Positions 13,415-22,500 of a stretch of DNA of 64,000 bases are shown one piece after another. The stretch spans positions 1 to 64,000 of the forward strand of contig OENT01000431.1 in assembly GCA_900239685.1 (NCBI GenBank), read 5' to 3'. The first letter of the stretch is position 1; each line of letters opens with the position of its first letter. The DNA is from Rotaria macrura. Taxonomy: Eukaryota > Rotifera > Eurotatoria > Philodinida > Philodinidae. The notes below the pieces were generated by a model, which was not told the origin of the DNA, ran no database searches, and saw nothing but the letters and a program-made list of their open reading frames with translations. The translations under genes were made by a program, and so were the position numbers.

Positions 13415-14773
13415 ATGTGCGTGCGTACGACAATTTTTCCGTCTTCTTTAACTAGCCGTCATAGCCCAATTCTGTTGGCTGGCACTGACTTATGGATCTC
13501 TTCGCGTATCGATAATGTTTTCGTCTATCCAAGTGGTCTAGATCTCCATCGATTTAAAGGGGCACTCGGAGACACTCTTGCACTATGGCCTCTAGTTTGT
13601 GGTCGCTTACTCCTAAAACAGGTGGGAGATTATATTATTGAAATATCTCAGGAAGGCGTTCCACTTACTATCGTTGATAATACAGAATTGAGACGATGGC
13701 ATCTTAGCTCTAATGTGGTACGGGATACGGCAGAAGGTGAATTGCAACCTTTTCTCGACGAAGTGCAAACTAAGAAATTGTGGCATGGCTCTCCTGATGA
13801 ACCACTTTTTCGTTTGAAAATAACTCGTTTCATACAAAGCGATGAATGGGTGTTCGGTACAAGTTGGGCACATGTGCTCGGCGATGCCGACGCCTGTCTA
13901 AATTTCCATCATACGCTTTCACTTTTCTATCAAACAATGGAAACTCTAGTGCAACTACCAAGCTTCGAACGTCGACTGTGGCCACGAGATCGAGTCGACC
14001 GGCTATTGTTGCCTACCATGCAACATCTATGTGAAGCTGTATCGGCTGATCAGGCTGAAAAAACTATGATAATGGAGAAAGATACACATGATCAATTGAA
14101 TATCTGCTTTTCTGGTGATCATCTAGCATGCTTACGTAAATTAGTCGATGATAGCAGTTTAACTATTCACGATATCATGATTGCCTACATTATTCTAACG
14201 TTGAACGTTTCGTGCTTACAGAAGGATGACATCATTATTCGGCACTCGAATATTGTTGTTAATTATCGTGGCGTATCCGACTCGATTGCTGCATCGAATT
14301 CAGTCGCCAATTGTACCATCCGAATATTGTCCGACAATTTTGATGATCCTTACTCTCTGCTGAGTATTGCTCGGTCTATCAGACGCTCGATTATTCGGTC
14401 ACGAGATCCGAAATTTCTGGAATCATGGCTTGCCACTGCTGATACACTGATGAGAGATATAGCAAGTGATGAACGCGAAGTTAACATAGATCGTTTTAAG
14501 AACGGCATCGTGATAAATTCAAATTTCCGTTATGATTGGGCTGGTCGCGTAGACTTCGGCCATTCTGAAAAGTGTCGCTTTTACACACATGGAACTGCTA
14601 ATTTATTTTTACGCATATTTCGTCTTAATCCAATTTATAATGACACCCAATGGATAATGAGAGATCGAGAAGGAGCCGAAGTAGCATTTCGAATAGAAAG
14701 AAGCATGAAGAAAATTTTTCTTAATGCGTTACAACACGATATCGATGAAAACTTCGTTCACGTCAAAATTTGA
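13415..14773 (+). CDS. BAHD-type acyltransferase (transferase family), intronless
   Basis: Single uninterrupted 452-codon frame. The protein has the two landmarks of BAHD acyl-CoA-dependent transferases (PF02458). The catalytic HxxxD is HVLGD, residues 153-157, in the setting FGTSWAHVLGDADACL. A DFGWG-like structural motif is DFGHS at residues 380-384. The length fits the family (about 430-460 aa). BAHD enzymes move an acyl group from acyl-CoA to an alcohol or amine and are typical of plants and fungi; they are not usual in animals. A lone intronless copy in a genome whose other genes carry introns suggests horizontal acquisition. The substrate cannot be told from sequence. H and S in place of W and G in the second motif is a departure but need not abolish activity. 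The start at 13415 is the first ATG of the frame, with family-like N-terminal sequence soon after. Confidence 0.85.
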   Translation: MCVRTTIFPSSLTSRHSPILLAGTDLWISSRIDNVFVYPSGLDLHRFKGALGDTLALWPLVCGRLLLKQVGDYIIEISQEGVPLTIVDNTELRRWHLSSNVVRDTAEGELQPFLDEVQTKKLWHGSPDEPLFRLKITRFIQSDEWVFGTSWAHVLGDADACLNFHHTLSLFYQTMETLVQLPSFERRLWPRDRVDRLLLPTMQHLCEAVSADQAEKTMIMEKDTHDQLNICFSGDHLACLRKLVDDSSLTIHDIMIAYIILTLNVSCLQKDDIIIRHSNIVVNYRGVSDSIAASNSVANCTIRILSDNFDDPYSLLSIARSIRRSIIRSRDPKFLESWLATADTLMRDIASDEREVNIDRFKNGIVINSNFRYDWAGRVDFGHSEKCRFYTHGTANLFLRIFRLNPIYNDTQWIMRDREGAEVAFRIERSMKKIFLNALQHDIDENFVHVKI

Positions 14774-15439
14774 TCATTGCAAATGAACAATATGACTTTT
14801 CAGTATTTTTTAAATGAATCTGAATATTTCATAATTGATTGAAAATCATCAGGTCTAGAATGGAGGGTAGAAGCGTGTTTAATTTTCTATTTCTTCACAC
14901 GCATGTCCATCTTCTCGATTGATCATCGAGAAGGACGATCCTAGAAATGACTTCGTTTCTCAGTTCGTTCATGCGAAAAATCATCATGAAAAAAAAACTA
15001 GCGAATTCTTATTGCTCATTCGGCTGATAATTATTTAATTAGAGTTTCAGATGAAATTGTGTCTGCTGAATTCCTGCATTTGCATTGCAGTAATTTCATG
15101 TATGACACTCCTGTTGTTTCTAAGCAATCGGTATTCCACTGTAGAGTAGGCAATTTCACTGAAGCGACTAATATACGTGACTTTGAAAACTGATTCCCCT
15201 TAGAAATTGTCAATCAATAATATCAGTTCATAATTCAAACTAAAAAAGGTACTGACTGAGAGACAAGAAAATACGTACAGTACTGAATTTGGAACTAAAA
15301 ATGGATTAATTTTCATTCAATAAAAATATACCACCTGTGATGACATTTGGTGATATGATAAATTTTTTTCTGGTGCTTGAACAATTCATGTTTTTTGTTT
15401 GATAATTCTGAATGAATTTGATGCGGGTTTAATCGGGAC
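14774..15439. other. Intergenic, no gene seen
   Basis: Follows the acyltransferase stop codon. It holds a GATCATCGAGAAGGACGATC-like partial palindrome near 14920 but no credible coding frame. Confidence 0.5.
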
Positions 15440-15645
15440 CAGGGGTGGTACATTTACTTTACTTTTTCAAAAAGTAAATAAGTAAAGTAAATAAACTATT
15501 TACTATTTACTTTACTAAGTAAAAGTAAATAGTTTTATTTACTTTACTAAAGTAAATAGTAAATAGTTTATTTACTTTACGAAAGTAAATAGTAAATAAC
15601 TTATTTACTTTACTTTTGTAAAGTAAAAGTAAAGTACCACCCCTA
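15440..15645. mobile_element. 206-bp MITE, hAT-like ends, GTAAATA-rich interior
   Basis: The left end CAGGGGTGGTAC mirrors the right end GTACCACCCCTA (11 of 12). Flanking 8-mers are ATCGGGAC (15432-15439) and ATCGGGAG (15646-15653), 7 of 8 identical, consistent with an 8-bp hAT target duplication. The whole interior is built from alternating TTTACTTTACT and AGTAAAGTAAA blocks, so nearly every part can pair with another part. A short minus-strand frame through it is a product of the repeat. Confidence 0.8.
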
Positions 15646-15783
15646 ATCGGGAGACGATCAATGAAAACAATCGTAGATAACCAAGTGAATTGAAAGTTGA
15701 AATGGCTATGCAACTTTTAATAACTTCTAGTTTCTTAATCCCGTTGATCCTAATGCTCTGGTATTCAAGTCAGTGAAGGTTCC

Positions 15784-16071
15784 GTGTTTAAGGTTTGCGG
15801 AAGAAGAACTTTAGGCTATGGGTATGACAGAATAGAGATTCGACAGCAATTGCGTAATTTGTATGAAGATTTAAATAATGTGCTAGGTTTACTTAGCTTA
15901 GATGACTTGCCATACCCTCAGGACAGACCTAGACAAGGCATAAGACAAAGGAAAAAATGCCATGTAACAGACTCTGTTATCTTGGAGCATAAAAAAACAT
16001 TTGTGTTATTTCAAATATTGATAAATAATTGCTCCAGTGCAAATAAATGGCAGATATTTTTCGAGAATTAA
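15784..16071 (+). CDS. Unrecognised coding-like segment, possibly a gene fragment
   Basis: The frame from about 15790 to 16010 has protein-like composition (VCGRRTLGYGYDRIEIRQQL, then NLYEDLNNVLGLLSLDDLPY and a basic RQGIRQRKK stretch), unlike the Lys/Phe/Ile-rich noise frames around it. The start codon is TTG or CTG-like, not ATG. An AG at 15787-15793 could be a splice acceptor, so it may be one exon. I do not recognise the family and see no partner exon. It may be a relic of a mobile element or of a lost gene. Confidence 0.3.
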   Translation: MFKVCGRRTLGYGYDRIEIRQQLRNLYEDLNNVLGLLSLDDLPYPQDRPRQGIRQRKKCHVTDSVILEHKKTFVLFQILINNCSSANKWQIFFEN

Positions 16072-17600
16072 TAGTTTTCTGGTACTGTAGAAGACGAAAC
16101 TAGTAATATAGATCAATATTTTGTCTGCATCGTAAATATATTTTCAACGAGAAACATCTTTCCACAATTTTATGAATCACAGGCGTGAGATGATGATCAT
16201 CATTTCTTTAAGAGGCTCAGAAACAGAACACTTCTATCAATTGGTTTCAATCAATTCAACTAGTGTATGTTTGAAACAATTCCAACCGTTTCGCATGGTC
16301 TACAACATAAAATCGAATCAACCACGGATAATCAACAGAACTAAATGGATCTAATGTTTGATACTGAATCAATTATTAATGGAATACAATATTTTACAAT
16401 TATTAGAAAATCGTTTGTATTACGAACTCAATCATTATCCGTATTGATTTGTGCGAAATAGATTCGACAACTGATTGATCTATTCAATTTTATCGCTACT
16501 ACAAAAGCAATAGACAAATATTTCGCTGGTAAACAAACCATTTATCAACTGCAAGAGTTTCTTTGTTGTAAATAGTGACGATACCAACAGGACACTGTCA
16601 GAAATTTAGTTATGAAATGAGTTGTGATAAGAGATGACGAAATGGTGGTCAAAATCCATGGCCCAGCAATAATTATCAATGACCAATTAAAAATAAGATA
16701 AGACAGTAATGAAAAATATTCACTTTTGATGTTTGAAAATCAACTGTCAAATCACTAACATGAAAATTTCAGTTTTTTTTGCATTATTTTCTCGAACACA
16801 CGTAAATGTTTGACTTTTGGAGTGATGTAAGAGGGAATTGTAAGGGTGCTAGTAGGACCCCGACTTTTGCAAGGCTTGTTTTCTTGAGCTCTACACTAAC
16901 TTACGACTTTTTGACCATTTTATGTACTTACATGATCCTTCATTTTGTTTCAATTAGGAATAAATTACGTACAAAATTTCATCCTATAGAATACAATTTC
17001 CTTCTAATAAATTTTCCCCTATCTAATATTATTATGAGCTAGTAATTGGAAAATAAAACTTGGATTTAACGAACTATTTTCTGGAGAAAAAGTTCAAAAA
17101 GTCGAATCGCTTTTTGGCCGACGCGATCTTTATTACATAAGAATCATAGTTGTAATATGAGGAACTAGAATACTTTCACTTTCGACTAATCAGACAATAG
17201 AGAATAGGGACTTGAAAATGTCTATCAACATAGTTCTCAATAGAGTTAATCGGTTGGGCAAGTTTTATCTTACCCAGGTGCTCATTTTGAGAAATACGTA
17301 TAAGTGAATGAACTAACTTTGAGTTTACATTTACACATGGTGAGATTTTACATATTCAATATCAGAGGATAAAAATAAAATTTTGGACTTTCTCATTAAA
17401 TTACTTCACGCATGGAAAATTTTCGATTGACAGGCCATGATACGAGTAACCATAAAAAGGCCACCGCTTATTGTCGTGAAAGTGCGTAAATTGTTTCTAT
17501 TTTAAAAACGGAAGATTGAAAACCCCAAATCGTTGTTAAACGTTTTCCTTACAGAATATTTTTCATATAATGAATATCGTCTCGAACGAAAATCCATCTG
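16072..17600. other. Intergenic, no gene seen
   Basis: AT-rich sequence without recognisable coding frames. The open frames at 16172-16354 and 16806-17042 have noise-like composition. Confidence 0.45.
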
Positions 17601-17966
17601 AATATATATATATCATTTCATTTTATTTACCATGTTCCGAAGGGTACTGCCTTCTTCTTCAGGTTAGTAATAGATAAAATTGAATGATTTTAAACATGCA
17701 AGGTTACGCAGATACGTATGTAGGTCACTTTTTTCTTTTTTCATGTTTAATAGTGGAACGGACGACACGACAGAAATAACTGGAACGGAACTATTTCACC
17801 TTGATTTCTTTTTCATTCGTTTCACTAATAATCATGAAAAAAGAAAAACGTGACCTACATACGTATGTATATAAGTTTGTATGCTTAAATCATTCTATTT
17901 TATCTATTATTAACCTAAAAAACAAGGCAGTGCCCTTCGAAACGTCGTAAATAAAATATATATGTA
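17601..17966. repeat. Long inverted repeat, Penelope-terminus-like
   Basis: Two arms of about 125 bp (17620-17745 and 17833-17960) are inverted, diverged copies of one another around an 85-bp centre. The outer part of each arm, read outward, carries a conserved core: CCTGAAGAAGAAGGCAG on the minus strand of the left arm; AACAAGGCAGTGCCCTTCG then AAACGTCG on the right. AAGG pairs with CCTT in each. A CTGAAGA-stem-GAAAC layout is what I know from terminal repeats of Penelope-like elements, which carry hammerhead-type ribozymes. No reverse transcriptase frame is present, so this is a terminal fragment pair or a derived fold-back element. The family assignment is inference. Confidence 0.6.
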
Positions 17967-18402
17967 AGGCAGAGTAAACTAATTAAAAACAAAATAGTAT
18001 CCATCCAAACCATAAATCAATACATATATATCTAAAAATGATTGTAGCCGAACCATGTTACCATTAACTAAGATTATGATGAATGGATAACTACTGTTGT
18101 TTTCGGTCTATTCTTACAATGGAAGACTGGCATCATTTTGATAAACATCAACTCTTCTGATAGGTTACCATTTAAGAGGAGGCCAAACAATTAAGTGTAA
18201 GACCTTTGGGTCAGACCGACCTTTGTCTTGATTAACAAATAGTTGCATCATCGGAAAAAGTATTGATCTATCTCATGACATGGGTACACATGCTTCCCCA
18301 TGACCTCTAACTTGTTTTGTCACGAATTTGACAAAAATTCAGAAGAATTTGAATCAATGACTGTTATCTTATTTTTAAATGAATACGAAACAAATAACAA
18401 GA
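17967..18402. other. Intergenic, no gene seen
   Basis: Downstream region of the minus-strand FYV7-like gene. It would hold that gene's 3' untranslated region; no frame of interest. Confidence 0.5.
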
Positions 18403-18751
18403 TTATTGTTTTTCTTTTTGTTTTTGAATTTTATCCAATAGTAATTCAATCTGTCCTTGCATAACAGGTTGACCACGACGTGTTTTTTTGACTAATTTTT
18501 TTAAACGAGACTTTTTATTGGTTTTATATTGAACCATAGCAGCATTGACAGCTTTTTGATGAGCTTCTTTTGCCTATAGAGGAAAAATCAATAGTTAATC
18601 ATAACAAAATCGAATGACTGATTTTCTGATGGATTACTTCTTTGGCTGCTTGTTTTTCTTGTTGTCGTAAAACATGTGTATCATGAATTTTTTGGTTATG
18701 TGATTTTCTTTTTTTGTTTTCGTAAAACGGTTTTTCGTTATTTTTCTTCAT
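18403..18751 (-). CDS. FYV7/CCDC59-like rRNA-processing protein
   Basis: Two exons on the minus strand, 18751-18638 and 18573-18403, joined across a 64-nt GT/AG intron in phase 0, give a 94-aa, highly basic protein. Residues 39-88 (AKEAHQKAVNAAMVQYKTNK, then KKLVKKTRRGQPVMQGQIEL) match the C-terminal signature of the rRNA-processing family PF08524 (yeast Fyv7, human CCDC59/TAP26), whose hallmark is K-x-GQP-x-M/L-x(4)-E-x-LL-x-KIQ. Fyv7 acts in nucleolar small-subunit rRNA maturation. An AG (18759-18760) lies 7 nt before the ATG and could accept a spliced leader. It lies 164 bp downstream of the next minus-strand gene. Being only 94 aa it is shorter than human CCDC59, but the conserved end is complete. 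Confidence 0.72.
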
Positions 18752-18758
18752 TCTTTTT

Positions 18759-18770
18759 CTAAAATTACAC
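18759..18770 (-). promoter_or_regulatory. Candidate spliced-leader acceptor before FYV7-like gene
   Basis: Minus-strand GTGTAATTTTAG ends 7 nt before the start codon, with no in-frame coding sequence upstream. It could receive a trans-spliced leader or close a 5'-UTR intron. Confidence 0.35.
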
Positions 18771-18915
18771 AAGAATGATTCTAAATATTGATTTATTTAT
18801 ATCCGGTTGTAATTTTACTAAAAAAAAGAAGAAAAACGAAATTTTCTCTTTTGAACTAGAGGTACATAGGACAAGAAGAAAAAAACGTTAAAAGAAAGCA
18901 CAGCGATTTTTTAAA

Positions 18916-19185
18916 TCAGTTCATTTTCGATTCAGTCAACATTGATCGAGTTGATGAAGAAGCAAGAAATAATTTGTTTGTACTAAATACTGAAACACCA
19001 ACTCCAATAATTGACATAATAACAGCTGCACTAAATGCGAAACGTTCTTTATTGGCCGGGCTATTGGTTAAGTCATATCTCTGCATGAACAAAAAAAATT
19101 GAATTGATTTATAGAAAATTGTAATTAGAGAAACACATACACTAAATAATCGTGATCCAGTCTTTGCAGTTAGACCAAAGACCAT
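18916..19185 (-). CDS. Small single-pass membrane protein, 69 aa
   Basis: Exons 19185-19141 and 19080-18916 flank a 60-nt intron (GTATGT...TGCAG). The intron is a multiple of three and has no stop, so an unspliced frame of 89 codons also exists; splice signals favour 69 aa. The product reads MVFGLTAKTGSRLFS, RYDLTNSPANKERF, then one hydrophobic helix (AFSAAVIMSIIGVGVSVF, residues about 30-47) and a Ser-rich tail. Size and layout resemble small mitochondrial inner-membrane subunits, but I do not recognise the family. The ATG sits directly behind AAG, a possible trans-splice acceptor. It lies head-to-head with FKBP8 and 164 bp upstream of the FYV7-like gene. Confidence 0.65.
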   Translation of the reverse strand: MVFGLTAKTGSRLFSVCVSLITIFYKSIQFFLFMQRYDLTNSPANKERFAFSAAVIMSIIGVGVSVFSTNKLFLASSSTRSMLTESKMN

Positions 19186-19501
19186 CTTAACTTGGGAGAA
19201 TTATTGAGGAAAAGCAATTACATTCATTCATATGCTTCGTTTGAAAAGAAGAAAAACAAACAAATTTTATTGGTCAATCTGTTTCATCAATCACACGAAT
19301 TAATTTACCAAGGAATTTGATCAAGATTTTTACGTTAAACATTTCTCATAAAATTAATGAAGTAAAATTATTTAAACAGATATACCTCTTTAAATCTATC
19401 GATTCATGTGATTGGTCCACATAAATAATCCAGAGTTTATCCACTTTATTCGTGATACAACAAAAATCGTACTAATCAAATCAGATTCTTCTAGTATCAA
19501 C
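19186..19501. promoter_or_regulatory. Divergent promoter region, FKBP8 and minus-strand pair
   Basis: The 316 bp between the start codons of two divergent genes must hold both promoters unless they are embedded in transcribed sequence. It is AT-rich, with no obvious TATA motif placed for either gene. AT-rich tracts occur at 19255-19270 and 19335-19380. Confidence 0.45.
19484..19494 (+). promoter_or_regulatory. Candidate splice acceptor before FKBP8 start
   Basis: GATTCTTCTAG ends 7 nt before the ATG at 19502. This suits an acceptor for a spliced leader or a 5'-UTR intron. Confidence 0.3.
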
Positions 19502-22500
19502 ATGGAGGAAGAGTTTTCTTCTCAAACACAAACATTCATTTCGAAATTGAATTCTGATTCTCTTTCATACGATTCCTCGTCTCATTCTCCACATATCGAA
19601 GACGTATCACACGTAACATGCCTGTCTGGAAGTGATAACAATGATTTGCATATTCAACCGGCATCGATTAACCAACCTGATAATCCTTCACATTATTCAT
19701 CACTGATTCATTCTATAGAACCATTAGAGCATGTTTCATCAGAAGCACATTATATTCAAGAGACAACATCGGATGATCAACAATATTCAACAAATTCCAA
19801 TCACATCGAGTCGGTTAATGGTTCTTATGATGATCAATGCAATGCAATCCCTTCACAGCAGGCCATAGAAAACGATAGTCAACAAGTGTTAAATATAATT
19901 AACAAAGAAGAAATGTTACATAATGAAGTTAATCTTGATGTAAAATCGGATGAACTCAAGTAAGTAGTAGAAATACAAAACTTTCCCACACGAAGTTTTC
20001 CTCTGATAAATTGTCGATAAGAAGAATGTTCTCCAATTGTTTACTTGATTTGAAACGACGAGGAATCAATGTCGATTAAATAGATATCATGTACTTGTTC
20101 ACGATTGTCCTCAATTAATTCTCTCGGGCGAATTTATTCATCAGAAAGAGAGAAGTTTTTTAGAATGACAAGATACTAGCATTGGAATAATTGTCAGTGT
20201 TCTTGTTTTTTAGGATTCAACAATAGAATTACATTAGTGAAAAAACATTTTACAAATTAAATTATAATAGATCACTATGTGTCAAAAAAACTCCATCTAA
20301 ACGCTCGTAAATATTACTGATTACAAGAATTGAGGAGTCACAATAAACTGAACGAACTTCACTTGGAGTTTCGTATTTTTTATATCGTTGGAAATTTCGA
20401 AAGTTTCGACGAACAGGTCATTCTTTACCTTTGGTATTAGATTTACAGTGTCGCATGAATCATCCACACATCAGCGATAAGAAAAATAATGAGAACAAGC
20501 CATAGTTTTCTTTCAACAACTATGAATGGCAAACGATCTGAATTATTTAGATAGTTTTTTATTTGTGCGTGAACATGTAGATAATCGAGTAGTAACAATT
20601 AAAGCAACTAGGAAGTGCGGTAAAAAACATAAGATTAAGTTTTTATTGAACATATCAAGTAGATACAGAGTCCATCTATGATAGTCACCATCGGTTTATT
20701 CAATGTAAAAACGACTCCATGTTAAATTAGAAACGATTGCCGTTCTTGCACCATAAGAAATAGTGTAGCGTGCATTGATGAATGATCTCCAATGAATGGA
20801 AATGAATCAGCTACAGTTATGATAATAGATTTTTGTCATTGAACAATATGTGTCTCGTGATTTTGCTTCTTCTCTGTCAGATATTATCCACTGCCACTTA
20901 TAGTGGTTATGCTACCAGAGACTATAAACAACTGACAGTCAACGATGAATGGAAGTATTGTAGCATTTGATCTCTTAGTAGTTTTGAAACCGTTCCTTTC
21001 AGTCTTACTAGGAGCAGCCTATCCTTAGGATGCAAGAAAAGAAGGGGAAGGGTTCTGAAAAGTTAAGATTTATGATAATGATTCAATCGAAATCTATTGA
21101 GAATATCGCTGAGTTTCGTTGAGACACAGCATAGCTGATAAGTATGTCAGGAGCAAGTTGGGAAGAAGGGCGAGAACTGAAGTTTCGGTCGAAGATGTTC
21201 ACGTGTCTTTGGTGCGGAAATTAGTGAATGAAAGGAAGATGACAGAACAATGTGTCTGATCTAATCTTTACAACCATATCGTGCGTTCCTTTCTTTCACT
21301 CAGCAGCTGTAAAATTTGATAGAAAGCGTTTTAACGCATCTTTTCCAGAAAGCCGTACAGAAGAAAACTGAAAAACTGCTTTCTACTTCATTCGCTAGTC
21401 CTGTTTACGAACGTTTTATAATATCTGTCTCACTGTCAATTCAATCTCATTAGAGCAAGTTTTGTTTTATCCAAACATTTCGTTTCGGAATGATCTATCG
21501 TAACTTGAAACAGGGAAAACTAGATGTTGAGTTCTACTGATTTAAAGTTCACGTACGATGGAAGAGTTCAAAGCTTGATTTATGTACATGTGTATTGTTA
21601 TCATAGCCGTTTACAGACATTTTGATATTATTGTTCAAAACAAATCCATTTTTTAGAGTATCATTTGATGAAAATAAGGTTCCACCAATAGAAACATTTA
21701 TTCATGAATCTGCAGTGGATATGGAAAATACTGCTGATGCAAACGAATTGAAATCAAACATGCCAACGGAACAGGAATCATCCAATGAACGAACTTCGAG
21801 TAAAAAATCATTACCAGATGTTGTTCCTGAGAAAGCTGAACAAAATCAGAATAGGGGCAATGTCAAAAATGAACCAGATGATATTCTTGGCAATAAATCT
21901 TTACTCAAAGAAGTAAAAGAACAATAATTTGTGTCTAAAAAACCTATGTAAATAATATTCTCTTTGTCTAGACTATTGTTCCAGGCATACCCGATACACG
22001 TCCTTTGCGCAATACATTGGCAACAGTTTCTTATAAAGTATTCTTAATGGATGATTTAACATCGGACTGTCGACTTATTGAAAGTGCCACTAATGAAAGT
22101 TTCTTCGTTAGTGAATGTGATATTTTACCTGCTATTGATATTACAATTCAATTGATGGATCGTGGTGAACATGCTTTGGTGTATTCGGATGTTCGTCACT
22201 GTTATGGAGAGACGGGTTGTGAAGAAAAAAACATTCCACCGAAATCAACAGATAACTCGTATCGTATGAAAATCGAGATCGAGTTTCATGATTGGAAACA
22301 TCCACCAGATATTCAAACATTGTCAATGGATGAAAGAATTAACTGGAGGTTCAGTTCGTTTGTTGTTTTTTTTCTCTATTTAAACATAAGTTTAGAAATT
22401 TTCTGTCATATGCTTATGAGATTGCCACTTGGATTCTTGCCGACATGTGCTGGTCTAGCATAGGTCTTTGTTTTTGTCTGATTCAGTTAAATGTTCTCGT

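Noticed and set aside
13613..13873. Minus-strand frames opposite the acyltransferase
   Set aside because: Antisense shadows of a strong family-matching frame.
15507..15713. Minus-strand frame with repeated KVNKLFTIYF
   Set aside because: It is a translation of the GTAAATA repeats inside the 206-bp MITE.
20875..20940. CTGTCAG...CTGACAG stem with an inner CCACT...AGTGG stem as a structured RNA
   Set aside because: Stems of 5-7 bp with a large multiloop are common by chance in 64 kb; no class signature (C/D or H/ACA boxes) is evident.
22141..22326. Minus-strand frame opposite the FKBP domain exon
   Set aside because: Shadow of the FKBP8 coding exon.
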